From Clostridiales bacterium (GTDB taxonomy: Bacteria; Bacillota_A; Clostridia; Peptostreptococcales; Anaerovoracaceae), in NCBI GenBank assembly GCA_015058265.1, contig SVCR01000030.1, positions 1 through 11,273 on the forward strand: a stretch of 11,273 nt of DNA, read 5' to 3'. Below the pieces are notes generated by a model. It was not told the DNA's origin. It did no database searches and was given only the letters and a program-made list of their open reading frames with translations. Made by a program: the position numbers and the translations under genes. How positions within the stretch are numbered: position 1 is the stretch's first letter; every line of letters starts with the position of its first letter. Shown here in pieces: positions 1-7,645 of this stretch.

Positions 1-1719
1 CTCTGTTGCTATGTACCGGCCACATGCAGGGCAGCCGATCGTGACAGAGCACTTCGACTTATCCTCAGCCCATACTGATCCCGGTTCAGAGTAATCATGC
101 ATATGGAACTGCATGACCGGTAAGCTCGGACTTTCCAGACTCAGCACTGTTTCCATGGATGTCGTTCTGTCAGCAGGTTTGTCATTATCCACTGTTCCGT
201 ACAGAGGCAGGAACATATCGCCTTCCCAACTTGTGCTGTCGAAGAATGTGCCGCTGAGTATCAGGCTTGTCCCGATCAGAGTTGTCCGGCCTCCGTCCCT
301 CTCTCGAAAGAGCGGCATAACACCCGGATGATGAGTTTTATTATTTACCTCACCTGTATACAAGTACTTTTCTATGGTGTTATCATCGATATGCCATATC
401 AGCAGGCCTCCGCCGCCGTCGCCGCAGCTTCCGTCCTTACATACAGCATCCGCGAAGAACTTGCCCATTCCGGCATCCCAGCCGGCAAACCTCCTGTTCT
501 CCAGAAGATAATACTCTCCTTCTGTTCCGGTATCTATCCTGTACGCTTCAGGAACAGCTTCTGAGGCCTCTCCATCCGGAAAAGGATCTCCGCTCAGGCT
601 TCCGGCTATATCTTTAACATCTCCGGCCTGTATATTGACGGGATCTACCCATCCGAGCCGTACTCTGCTCCATATATCCAGCGAGTACGGAACTATATTG
701 CCGTCAGGATCTTCCCCGTAGTTGCCGTAATCCATCAGGCTGAGATATTTTACTCCATATGCTTTCCAGTCGCCGGTCCCGTTTGCGGTATCGTAGAGAT
801 CAGGAAGACCCAGATAGTGACCCAGCTCATGAGCAAGTGTTCCGAGATATGACTGTTTGATCGCAGACCCTGAGATGTAGCTCTCTGCGATGGCTATATA
901 ACTGTTAACTGCTGCGCCCCTGATCACCGGCGGTTCGGGCATATTAGTATCGCAGTCTGAAAAATCAGAGAATGAATATGCGTGCGGCCATATGTGTTTC
1001 TCATCTCTTCCGCGATCCTTCGCAGCATCCAGTCCGCTGACCACGAATCCCACAGCCAGCTCCGAAGTCTGTATCTCCCCGTCTCCGTTACTGTCGTAAG
1101 AACCGAAATCTATATACTCTCCTGCCAGTTCAAGTGCTTCGGCGAAGGACTGCATCATTTCAAGGTCGTTTTCTTCTCCTGATCCGTCTGTCACCCATCC
1201 CAGTGTCTTCTTCCTGTCGAGAGTCACGTGGATTATTCCGTCATTGACTGTGTCCGCGGTGTTGACGTTTCCGCCTGCTCCGAATTCACAGGTCTCCGCA
1301 GCAGGCATGAAAGTGAACTTTCCGGATGACATATCCCTGTAGTATTTCTCTATGGATCCGTCCCCTTCGAATATGGTCTCACTCCAGTTGTATTCTTCGT
1401 TGTATGGCTGCTCATCGAATCCCATGACGATCATTACCAGCGGTATGTAACTACCGGAATCCGTCGGAGCTGCTCTGCGCGCCTTCCTGCTTCCGGTCTG
1501 ACCCCCGACAGCTCCGTCGGAAGGGATATCCTCAGGTGTCAGCAAGTCAAAGGTCTTCGACCTGCATCCGTTGTGAGCATCACTGCCGGCGGCATCTTCT
1601 TGTCCTCGCACAGCAAAGACGCAGTCAGATGCCATCACCCATGCTGCCAGCATGAATGCCGCGATGAGCATCACACTTATTCTGCGTTTTGCCTTTAATG
1701 TGAGATATCTGTCCGTCAT
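1..1719 (-). CDS. Secreted M6-family (immune inhibitor A-like) zinc metallopeptidase, 3' end cut by window
   Basis: I translated this gene by hand from the minus strand: 573 codons are open from the ATG at 1719 to the window edge with no stop. AAGGAG lies 8 bases before the ATG. Residues 1-36 form a signal peptide (KRR, then a hydrophobic stretch, then VFA before the likely cut), so the protein is exported. Residues 297-307 read HELGHYLGLPD, the HExxHxxGxxD zinc site, with a likely Met-turn at M329 (SLMDYG). SIEKYYRDMSSGKF (122-135) and GLLIWHID (438-445) are typical of M6 peptidases. SYDSNGDGEIQTSE (207-220) resembles an EF-hand calcium loop. The visible end carries CPAC, perhaps the start of a further C-terminal domain. 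Known members are secreted proteases that degrade host or environmental proteins; the substrate here is unknown. It follows the TraX-family gene by 23 bases and is probably co-transcribed with it. No frameshift is seen, so the gene appears intact. Confidence 0.9.
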   Translation of the reverse strand, partial: MTDRYLTLKAKRRISVMLIAAFMLAAWVMASDCVFAVRGQEDAAGSDAHNGCRSKTFDLLTPEDIPSDGAVGGQTGSRKARRAAPTDSGSYIPLVMIVMGFDEQPYNEEYNWSETIFEGDGSIEKYYRDMSSGKFTFMPAAETCEFGAGGNVNTADTVNDGIIHVTLDRKKTLGWVTDGSGEENDLEMMQSFAEALELAGEYIDFGSYDSNGDGEIQTSELAVGFVVSGLDAAKDRGRDEKHIWPHAYSFSDFSDCDTNMPEPPVIRGAAVNSYIAIAESYISGSAIKQSYLGTLAHELGHYLGLPDLYDTANGTGDWKAYGVKYLSLMDYGNYGEDPDGNIVPYSLDIWSRVRLGWVDPVNIQAGDVKDIAGSLSGDPFPDGEASEAVPEAYRIDTGTEGEYYLLENRRFAGWDAGMGKFFADAVCKDGSCGDGGGGLLIWHIDDNTIEKYLYTGEVNNKTHHPGVMPLFRERDGGRTTLIGTSLILSGTFFDSTSWEGDMFLPLYGTVDNDKPADRTTSMETVLSLESPSLPVMQFHMHDYSEPGSVWAEDKSKCSVTIGCPACGRYIATE

Positions 1720-1742
1720 TCTTTATCTCCTTGTATTCTCTG

Positions 1743-2495
1743 TTATCTCAAGAATCCCAACAACCCAACGATAAGCATATGAGCTGCATAGTAATACTTG
1801 AAGACAAGACTGAACGTCTTCGAATGGTAACCCCTCTCTCCTTTATATCCTGCGAGTATCATCGCTATCAGCGGATGCATGGCATACCATTTAACAGTGT
1901 CGCTATCCAATGTACCGGCGAGTTCTGCCGGAGAGCAGAATCCCCACCTCGACCAATGGTAGACAGGGATATATACAGCCATTATACACAGCAGCCATAT
2001 AAGTCTCTCAAAATAGCCCTTGCCCTCCATCCTGTTCTGATAGAAATAGAATCCGTATATCAGCAGGACCCCGGCAAACTTGTAATTGGCGAGAAGGAAG
2101 AAGTCAGCCATAGCGGTGAGGATAAGTGCGGACCACATGAAGAGCGGCCTGTCCTTCCATCTCTCAATAGCAATCAGTCCCAGCAATCCACCCAGCAGTG
2201 TGAACATAGCGCTCTGCGCTGTTACCATACTGTTTACCGAATCCATCCTGCCGGTCATAAAATCATAAGTAAATTCCGAGATTATCGTAAGGAATATGAT
2301 CCATCCCAGATGGTCATTGACCCTGTCAGAATCATTCCTGTAATGTCTGAAACCCTCGGCCAGCAGGAAAGCGTAGATCGGGAACGCAAAGCGCCCAATG
2401 CAGCGCATAGCGATAGCATTGTCGCACAGAATGTATCCTACATGGTCTACGGTCATGGTGACCATAGCGATCAGCTGAAGTATAAAAGTCGTCAT
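1743..2495 (-). CDS. TraX-family integral membrane protein
   Basis: This is a 250-residue, strongly hydrophobic protein with many predicted membrane segments. The N-terminus has LQLIAMVTMTVDHVGYIL (7-24) with the Asp-His pair (D17, H18), followed by GRFAFPIYAFLLAEGFR (34-50). The last segment contains YYYAAHMLIVGLLG (234-247). These are the hallmarks of the TraX family. The founding member, F-plasmid TraX, acetylates the N-terminus of pilin. Chromosomal copies in Bacillota are common but their substrates are unknown, and no conjugation genes are visible here, so pilin acetylation should not be assumed. The ATG at 2495 is preceded by AGAGGA at a workable distance and by a good extended -10 promoter. 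The secreted metallopeptidase gene starts 23 bases after its stop, suggesting one transcript. A long open frame on the opposite strand (1731-2510) is a shadow of this gene. Confidence 0.85.
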   Translation of the reverse strand: MTTFILQLIAMVTMTVDHVGYILCDNAIAMRCIGRFAFPIYAFLLAEGFRHYRNDSDRVNDHLGWIIFLTIISEFTYDFMTGRMDSVNSMVTAQSAMFTLLGGLLGLIAIERWKDRPLFMWSALILTAMADFFLLANYKFAGVLLIYGFYFYQNRMEGKGYFERLIWLLCIMAVYIPVYHWSRWGFCSPAELAGTLDSDTVKWYAMHPLIAMILAGYKGERGYHSKTFSLVFKYYYAAHMLIVGLLGFLR

Positions 2496-2557
2496 CAGAT
2501 CATCCTCTAATCGAATTAGTTACGGACATTATACCAAAACAATAAGCAGCATACGCA
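2493..2557 (-). promoter_or_regulatory. Extended -10 promoter and leader of the TraX/M6 peptidase unit
   Basis: On the minus strand TATAAT lies at 2533-2528, preceded by TGG, giving an extended -10 (TGnTATAAT). A weak -35 (TTGCGT, 2558-2553) sits at a long 19-base spacing, so the extended -10 probably carries the recognition. The leader is about 25-30 bases. It contains a short inverted repeat, CTAAT-TCG-ATTAG, just before the ribosome binding site AGAGGA. The promoter overlaps the upstream terminator hairpin. Confidence 0.65.
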
Positions 2558-2579
2558 AGGAAAGTGCGCATACTGCTTA
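2531..2579 (-). terminator. Intrinsic terminator of the EamA-MYG1 unit
   Basis: In minus-strand RNA the arms 2579-2565 and 2557-2543 form a 15-pair stem with a 7-base loop. Two of the pairs are G-U. The stem is followed by UUGUUUUGG. On the plus strand the same two positions would be A-C mismatches, so the hairpin was selected for minus-strand RNA. It lies 33 bases past the stop of the MYG1-family gene. Confidence 0.75.
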
Positions 2580-2611
2580 AATTTTAAATATATTAGTACC
2601 TTTTTCAGGGC

Positions 2612-3427
2612 TCAAAGCGTCTGTTGTCTCTTCACTAGGGCTTTCCCTGCCGCGACAGCGCTCTCTCTGTCCTCGAATGCCGCAAGGAATCGCGATGCAT
2701 GGACGAACCGGCATCCTTTCGGAGGCTCATCGTGCCATTCCTCCGGAAGAGGGATCTTGGATTCGAAGGATCCTTCTTCTACAGGCACCGCCTGGATGTT
2801 GAAGCCCCCGCGCTTGCTCGGATATATGACATACTTAGCGTCCGATGGTGCCAGCACCGCTTCCCACGGTATATGCGCTTCCAGTATGACCAGTCCCAGT
2901 TCCGAAGCGGCAAGCGCCTCTTCCACTATACCGCGAGCTCTAAGCTCGCTCTTCGCTGTACTGACCTCACGCTGAACGATACGCTTCATCATATCAGCAG
3001 CTTCCCTGAAAGCTTCGTCCGCTCTGCTTTCCTCGTCCCACGCAGGATTGAATGCCCTGACAGCTGCAGAAAGCGGATTGTTCACTATACCGTTATCCGA
3101 TCTCTCGATAGGGATTATGTAATTATTGATAAAGCGCTCTGCACTGGCTTTGTCAGGGAAAATATCTTCCCATATATCCTCGAAGAGCAGGCCGCAGGCA
3201 GCATACTTATCGCCGTTCTCTCTCCGTCTGGCGTCCGACTGATGATGATCATATTTTCCGCCGCCGATATCAGCAACTATAGCTCTGTCATCATTCATCA
3301 TGCTCTCGGTAACATCATATACACGCTCGACGCGGATCCCCGGAAAAGCGATCTCAGCGAGCGCGGCGCACATGACATCATCAGAATGGAATGATCCGGC
3401 ATGGACATACAGAACTTCCGGTTTCAT
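2612..3427 (-). CDS. MYG1/UPF0160-family metal-dependent hydrolase (DHH-like)
   Basis: This 271-residue protein matches the MYG1/UPF0160 family. It has VHAGSFHSDDV near the N-terminus (H9, H14, D16, D17), DIGGGKYDHHQ at 53-63, an ERSDNG motif at 108-113 (D111), and FVHASRF near the C-terminus (241-247). The His/Asp clusters resemble the metal-binding motifs of DHH phosphoesterases. Eukaryotic MYG1 is a 3'-5' RNA exonuclease; the role of bacterial members is not settled, so nuclease activity is an inference. At 271 residues it is somewhat shorter than usual, but the main motifs are present. The reading frame extends upstream to 3523, but I chose the ATG at 3427 because the homologous N-terminus starts there and GGGAGGAG lies just before it. 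That ATG overlaps the transporter stop as ATGA, implying translational coupling. A terminator hairpin follows. Confidence 0.85.
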   Translation of the reverse strand: MKPEVLYVHAGSFHSDDVMCAALAEIAFPGIRVERVYDVTESMMNDDRAIVADIGGGKYDHHQSDARRRENGDKYAACGLLFEDIWEDIFPDKASAERFINNYIIPIERSDNGIVNNPLSAAVRAFNPAWDEESRADEAFREAADMMKRIVQREVSTAKSELRARGIVEEALAASELGLVILEAHIPWEAVLAPSDAKYVIYPSKRGGFNIQAVPVEEGSFESKIPLPEEWHDEPPKGCRFVHASRFLAAFEDRESAVAAGKALVKRQQTL

Positions 3428-4320
3428 CGGTCTCCTCCCGCTTTCCTCTTCTTGATCACTGTGTCGGTTATGGTTATCACAGATGCTGTTATCAGCAGGA
3501 TAATGCCGACGATGGTATTCCACTGAATAGTCTCGTGGAGAAATATAACTGCAAAGAATGGTGCGATCGCAGGCTTTATAAAGAATGCAATAGAACCTGT
3601 CGAAGCGTCAGATCCTTTGATCGCGAGGAAATAGAACATATAGCCGAGTCCGGTGACTGCTATGCCGCAGTACAGGACTATAGGCAGATTCTCCGCGACA
3701 CCGGCTATTACCGGTCTGCCCATTATGAGAATGACGACGAGCAGCACCAGAGATCCCAGGATAAAGCTTATGCTGGTCTGCGTGAAGGTACCTACATGGT
3801 CGATCGATCTTCTTCCCATTACTGTATATGCTCCGAAAGCTATCGCAGCAAAGAGCAAAGCTGCTACTCCGAGAAAAGTATTCCCCGGCTGCACATCCCA
3901 CGGCTTGATCAGGAACACAAGCGACGACATCCCGATGAAGAATGATATCCACTTGAGTCTGTCCATCTTCTCATCTGTGAAGAGATGGGCGATCAGCATG
4001 GTGAACAGGGAGTTGGTGCATATGATCGAAGCTGCTGTAGCCGCATTGCAGTTCATGACTCCGATCTGAAAGCTCTGCATGCTGAGAGGTATCCCCATGA
4101 TCCCGACAGCGAGCAGCCACAACAGGTCTTTCCCGTTAGGCCTGTATCCGCTCTTCCTGCTCTCGATCAGCGCAAGAGGGACAAGAACGACACCGCCGAG
4201 GAAGAACCGCAGGAACGTGAGCTGGAACGGATCCATATCTGCGCCTGCTGTCTTGAGCGCGACCTCCATTGTCGCGAAAAGTATTGCTGTAAGGATTATA
4301 AAAGCTACGACTTTCTTCAT
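3424..4320 (-). CDS. EamA/DMT-superfamily transporter (putative metabolite exporter)
   Basis: This 298-residue protein has about ten hydrophobic segments in two related halves, the layout of two EamA repeats. FLRFFLGG (36-43) with NAATAASIICTNSL (92-105) marks the first half. KGSDASTGSIAFFIKPAIAP (235-254), ending in FLHE (260-263), marks the second. Such proteins are drug/metabolite transporters, many of which export amino acids or nucleotide-related compounds across the inner membrane; the substrate cannot be read from sequence. The open frame reaches 4419, but the ATG at 4320 (MKKVVAF) gives the family's usual length and N-terminus, so the extra 33 codons are probably untranslated. The ribosome binding site is modest (AGAGG about 13 bases upstream, or AAGAAG close by). 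The stop overlaps the start of the MYG1-family gene. It lies next to lysA, but a terminator separates the two units. Confidence 0.87.
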   Translation of the reverse strand: MKKVVAFIILTAILFATMEVALKTAGADMDPFQLTFLRFFLGGVVLVPLALIESRKSGYRPNGKDLLWLLAVGIMGIPLSMQSFQIGVMNCNAATAASIICTNSLFTMLIAHLFTDEKMDRLKWISFFIGMSSLVFLIKPWDVQPGNTFLGVAALLFAAIAFGAYTVMGRRSIDHVGTFTQTSISFILGSLVLLVVILIMGRPVIAGVAENLPIVLYCGIAVTGLGYMFYFLAIKGSDASTGSIAFFIKPAIAPFFAVIFLHETIQWNTIVGIILLITASVITITDTVIKKRKAGGDR

Positions 4321-4383
4321 TTTCTTCTTATTGCCTCTGTTACTTATTGATTTCTGCATCTTCACAGAACATCGGTAATACCA

Positions 4384-4440
4384 TGTTTTCCGTGAAAACA
4401 CCACGCACAATAATAACACTAATGACAGCTCAAGTCATTA
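4384..4440. promoter_or_regulatory. Two inverted repeats upstream of the transporter gene (possible operators)
   Basis: TAATGAC (4420-4426) and GTCATTA (4434-4440) form a perfect 7-base inverted repeat with a 7-base centre. TGTTTTC (4384-4390) and GAAAACA (4394-4400) form another, with a 3-base centre. Both lie between the lysA terminator and the transporter start, where a promoter must be. A convincing -35/-10 pair was not found; TTGAGC inside the first repeat is a weak -35 candidate. A regulator-binding role is inference. Confidence 0.35.
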
Positions 4441-4461
4441 ACAATATGACCTCTGAGATCA

Positions 4462-4487
4462 CAAAAGCGCCGGGATCACCCGGCGCT
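4462..4487 (-). terminator. Terminator of the lysine operon (after lysA)
   Basis: AGCGCCGGG (4466-4474) and CCCGGCGCT (4479-4487) form a perfect 9-pair, GC-rich stem with a 4-base loop. In minus-strand RNA it is followed by UUUU (4466-4463, part of which pairs at the stem base) and then GUG. It lies 30 bases past the lysA stop. The U tract is short, so some readthrough into the transporter unit is possible. Confidence 0.75.
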
Positions 4488-4517
4488 GTAAGCATTGATC
4501 CAATTATTAATATCCTC

Positions 4518-5813
4518 TCAGAGTTCATTGCGAAGCATGTCTGCGTAAGACTCGCGCCTGACAACGATCCTCGATTTGCCTTCCGAGATCATTATCATTG
4601 CAGGTCTCGGCACTCTGTTGTAGTTGGAGGCCATGGAATAATTGTACGCTCCTGTGGTCAGTACGGCGATGATATCGCCTCTTTCCGGCTCCGCTATCAT
4701 TATATTCTCGGCGATGCGGTCACCGCTTTCACAGCATCTTCCGGCAACAGTACATTCGTATTCCTCCGGCTGATCAGCGCGGCTGGCGTTCATTACCGTA
4801 TACTTCGATCCGTAAAGAGCGAATCTCGGGTTATCCGTCATTCCTCCGTCTACAGTTATGTAATTCCTGTAGCCCTTGACTTCTTTGGCTCCTCCCGTCG
4901 TATACAGTGTCACGCCTGCGTCAGCGACTATACTGCGGCCAGGCTCCATGTAGATGACAGGCTGCGGGAAGTCGAATCTGCTGCAGCTAGCCTTGAGGTG
5001 CTCGGATATCTCGCGTATGCGTCCCGGTATATCCAGCACGGGTTCGTTGTCTATATATCTGACACCGAATCCTCCGCCGATATTGAGTATGCGGATAGTA
5101 TGGCCGGTCTCATCACGCAGTCTCGCGGCATATTCTGTAAGGATATCGATCTGCTTCATGAATGAATCGCTCTCGAATATCTGCGAGCCGACATGACTGT
5201 GGAATCCCTCGACCTGAACAGAACTGCATGCCAGCGCTGCCCTTACAAAAACATCTGCCTGCCCGGTGTCTATAGGCACACCGAACTGCGAATCGACTCT
5301 GCCGGTATTGATCGCCTCAAGAGTATGCGGATCGAGTCCGACAGTAAGGCGCAGCAATACCTTCTGGACAACACCCTTAGCACCTGCAACGCGGTCAAGG
5401 ACCGCAAGTTCATTCGGATTATCTACCACGAAATATCCGATACCGTTCTCGACTCCGAACTCTATATCCGCGTCCGTCTTGTTGGTCCCGTGGAAGAACA
5501 TCTTCTCGCGAGGGAATCCGGCTTCCAAAGCGGTATAGATCTCTCCCGGTGAGACGACGTCTACACACATACCTTCGGATTCGACTACAGGGTAGATCCC
5601 CTTGAAGCACAGGGCTTTGCTCGCATAAAGAGGAGCGGAATCGCTGCCGAAATATTCATGCATAGCATCGACATATGTCCTGCAGTTGGCCCTTATGACA
5701 TCCTCATCCATTACATAGAGAGGTGTTCCGTATTCAGATGCAAGATCGACAGAATCGAGTCCTCCTATTGCAAGGTGGCCTCTGTCATTGATCGTCAGAT
5801 TATCATACAGCAT
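4518..5813 (-). CDS. lysA: Diaminopimelate decarboxylase
   Basis: LysA removes the carboxyl group at the D-centre of meso-diaminopimelate to give L-lysine, the last step of the pathway, in the cytoplasm with pyridoxal phosphate. The 431-residue protein has a full alanine racemase-like fold signature. YASKAL holds the PLP lysine (K66), HSHVGSQ is at 205-211, and the phosphate-binding GGGFG is at 246-250. EPGRSIVADAG is at 290-300, CESGD (361-365) supplies the active-site Cys from the other subunit, and GAYNYSMAS is at 388-396. Length is normal for the family. The ATG at 5813 follows AAAGGA by about nine bases. It starts 26 bases after the ddh stop and ends the dapA-dapB-ddh-lysA operon, so it should be under the lysine riboswitch far upstream. 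Confidence 0.96.
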   Translation of the reverse strand: MLYDNLTINDRGHLAIGGLDSVDLASEYGTPLYVMDEDVIRANCRTYVDAMHEYFGSDSAPLYASKALCFKGIYPVVESEGMCVDVVSPGEIYTALEAGFPREKMFFHGTNKTDADIEFGVENGIGYFVVDNPNELAVLDRVAGAKGVVQKVLLRLTVGLDPHTLEAINTGRVDSQFGVPIDTGQADVFVRAALACSSVQVEGFHSHVGSQIFESDSFMKQIDILTEYAARLRDETGHTIRILNIGGGFGVRYIDNEPVLDIPGRIREISEHLKASCSRFDFPQPVIYMEPGRSIVADAGVTLYTTGGAKEVKGYRNYITVDGGMTDNPRFALYGSKYTVMNASRADQPEEYECTVAGRCCESGDRIAENIMIAEPERGDIIAVLTTGAYNYSMASNYNRVPRPAMIMISEGKSRIVVRRESYADMLRNEL

Positions 5814-5839
5814 GGTTTAGTGTCCTTTGCTTTCTGTTA

Positions 5840-6817
5840 TTACAGCATGTGGGCAAGCAGCTCATCGCGTGTATGGAGCGACAGATAAGCAGGAGGAACA
5901 TCGAACAATGTCTTAGCCCCGCTCTGACCCTCCTGATTGAGCCTGAATGCTGCTCTTGCCGCAGCTACAAGAATACTGCTGGTGAAGAACGGATTGGAGT
6001 CGAGGTTCAGTGTGAACTCAACTGTATTATTGAATTCGCGGTCATGTCCTGTACGACCGCTCCTGATCACCGAACCGCCGTGCGGCAGACCGCTGTGATC
6101 ACGCGCCATCTCTTCTGCTGTGATGAACTCTACAGTAGTATCATATGGCTCGAAATATGCAGGCATAGTCTTGATAGCCGTTTCGATCGCGGCTTTGTCC
6201 GCTCCCTCTTCAGCAACGACATAGCATTCGCGAAGATGCATATCGCGTGCCGTGAACACAGGATGTTCATTGTTCCTGACTTTCTCTACTGCAGCTTCGA
6301 TAGGTACTGTATACTGTCTTGCGTCAGCAACTCCTTCTACACGCCTTATGGCATCGGAATGTCCCTGGCTTACACCTCTCCCCCAGAAAGTGTAAGTTTC
6401 TCCGACAGGCAGAGCAGCATCTGCGAATATGCGGGCAAGTGAGAAGAATCCCGGGTCCCATCCGCAGGAAATGATCCCGACCTTGCCGCCCTCTGTTGCC
6501 GCGGCATCCACATTAGCGAAATGCTGAGGTATGTTAGAGTGGTTGTCAAAGCTGTCTATTACATTGAATGAAGCCACCAGCTCCGGTGTCATCCACGGCA
6601 GGTCAGTCGCGCTTCCGCCACAGAGTATCAGAACATCGATGTCATCCTTCATAGTTCCTATCTCACTGTACGGGATGACCGGAACGTCAGCGACAGGATG
6701 CACTGTCTCCGGAGCCCTGCGTGTGAACACAGCCGCCAGTTCCATATCAGGAGCCTGCATGACAGCCGCTTCGACTCCGCGTCCGATGTTTCCGTATCCT
6801 ACGATCCCTATTCTCAT
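5840..6817 (-). CDS. ddh: meso-Diaminopimelate D-dehydrogenase
   Basis: Ddh converts tetrahydrodipicolinate, ammonia and NADPH to meso-diaminopimelate in one step. It thereby replaces the four-step succinylase or acetylase branches and the DapL aminotransferase plus epimerase. The 325-residue product begins with a Rossmann motif, MRIGIVGYGNIGRG. It also carries ILCGGSATDLP (64-74), the substrate-binding segments DSFDNH (88-93), SCGWDPG (117-123) and FWGRGVSQGHSDA (144-156), and PHGG (245-248). All fit known Ddh enzymes, as does the length. The frame is open to an ATG at 6850, but I chose 6817: AAGGAGG sits seven bases before it and the Rossmann strand starts there, while the earlier ATG has no ribosome binding site. 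It lies between dapB (51-base gap) and lysA (26-base gap). Its product also feeds peptidoglycan synthesis. Confidence 0.95.
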   Translation of the reverse strand: MRIGIVGYGNIGRGVEAAVMQAPDMELAAVFTRRAPETVHPVADVPVIPYSEIGTMKDDIDVLILCGGSATDLPWMTPELVASFNVIDSFDNHSNIPQHFANVDAAATEGGKVGIISCGWDPGFFSLARIFADAALPVGETYTFWGRGVSQGHSDAIRRVEGVADARQYTVPIEAAVEKVRNNEHPVFTARDMHLRECYVVAEEGADKAAIETAIKTMPAYFEPYDTTVEFITAEEMARDHSGLPHGGSVIRSGRTGHDREFNNTVEFTLNLDSNPFFTSSILVAAARAAFRLNQEGQSGAKTLFDVPPAYLSLHTRDELLAHML

Positions 6818-6868
6818 ATGGTCCCTCCTTATGGTGTCAACTTTTTTCATTTATTAGTTTGTAGGCGA

Positions 6869-7600
6869 TCAGTCTGCGAGCAGGTCATTCATATCATACA
6901 TGCCCGCCGGCTTGCCTGCGAGGAATCTTGCCGCAGCCACAGCTCCGTCTGCGAACAGAGCTCTGTCATGAGCCTGATGCGTTATAGATATGGTCTGGGA
7001 TGCTGTTCCGAACATCACTTCATGTGTTCCGACTATGTTCCCCATTCTTACCGCGCTGATCCCGATCTCATCCGGCTGACGCTTTGCCTGACCGGAACGG
7101 CCGGTATTGTAGTGCAGCTCAGGGCGGGCTTCGATAACGGCATCTGCCAGCATCAACGCAGTCCCGCTCGGTGCGTCGACCTTGCGATTGTGATGCGTCT
7201 CGACGATCTCTACGTCGCACTTACCGAATTTCGCAGCTACCTCCTTGACCACTTTGGCCACCAGAGCTACTCCTACAGACATATTGGCTGATTTGAATAC
7301 CGGTATGCTTGCGGCAGCGTCGGCTATATACTGCATCTCGTCTTCAGTCTGTCCTGTGGTACACACGACTACAGGCAGCTTGTGAGCAACGCAGTAATCC
7401 ATCAGCTCCTTAGTCACGCTGTGGTGAGAGAAGTCGATGACCATATCCGCCGGGCCCTGATAATCGTCCATCTTGAGGAAAGCCCCGTCAGCACCGGTCG
7501 GCGTGACCCCTGCGATGACTTCCATGTCATCAGTCTCGGCGATTATACGGGACAGGATCTTGCCCATTGCTCCATCTATTCCGTTGATTATTACTTTCAT
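6869..7600 (-). CDS. dapB: 4-Hydroxy-tetrahydrodipicolinate reductase
   Basis: DapB reduces the dihydrodipicolinate-level product of DapA to tetrahydrodipicolinate using NADPH or NADH. The 243-residue protein starts with the nucleotide-binding motif NGIDGAMGK (6-14). VIDFSHHSVT (54-63) and VVVCTTG (77-83) follow. The signature ETHHNRKVDAPSGTA (134-148) contains the expected catalytic H136 and substrate-binding K140. Near the C-terminus are the THEVMF and FADGA blocks. The size is at the short end of the family and nothing essential appears missing. The frame opens at 7630, but the ATG at 7600 is preferred because GAGG lies eight bases before it and the Rossmann strand begins there. It follows dapA by 45 bases and precedes ddh by 51. 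Confidence 0.95.
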   Translation of the reverse strand: MKVIINGIDGAMGKILSRIIAETDDMEVIAGVTPTGADGAFLKMDDYQGPADMVIDFSHHSVTKELMDYCVAHKLPVVVCTTGQTEDEMQYIADAAASIPVFKSANMSVGVALVAKVVKEVAAKFGKCDVEIVETHHNRKVDAPSGTALMLADAVIEARPELHYNTGRSGQAKRQPDEIGISAVRMGNIVGTHEVMFGTASQTISITHQAHDRALFADGAVAAARFLAGKPAGMYDMNDLLAD

Positions 7601-7645
7601 ACTACTGTCCTCTGTCCTTGAACTCATCATCTGCAGATCTGTCTG

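Noticed and set aside
1731..2510. 259-codon plus-strand open frame
   Set aside because: It is antisense to the TraX-family gene, which has clear family motifs and membrane segments; the plus-strand translation has no recognisable domain.
2699..3394. 231-codon plus-strand open frame
   Set aside because: It is antisense to the MYG1-family gene and shows no domain or ribosome binding site.
3608..3952. 114-codon minus-strand frame within the transporter gene
   Set aside because: It overlaps the transporter in another frame and has no membrane or family signature.
6818..6850. ATG at 6850 as ddh start
   Set aside because: No ribosome binding site precedes it, whereas AAGGAGG lies just before the ATG at 6817, where the Rossmann fold begins.
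6698..7291. 197-codon plus-strand open frame spanning ddh and dapB
   Set aside because: It crosses two well-supported genes on the other strand and has a low-complexity His/Ser/Arg-rich composition typical of shadow frames.
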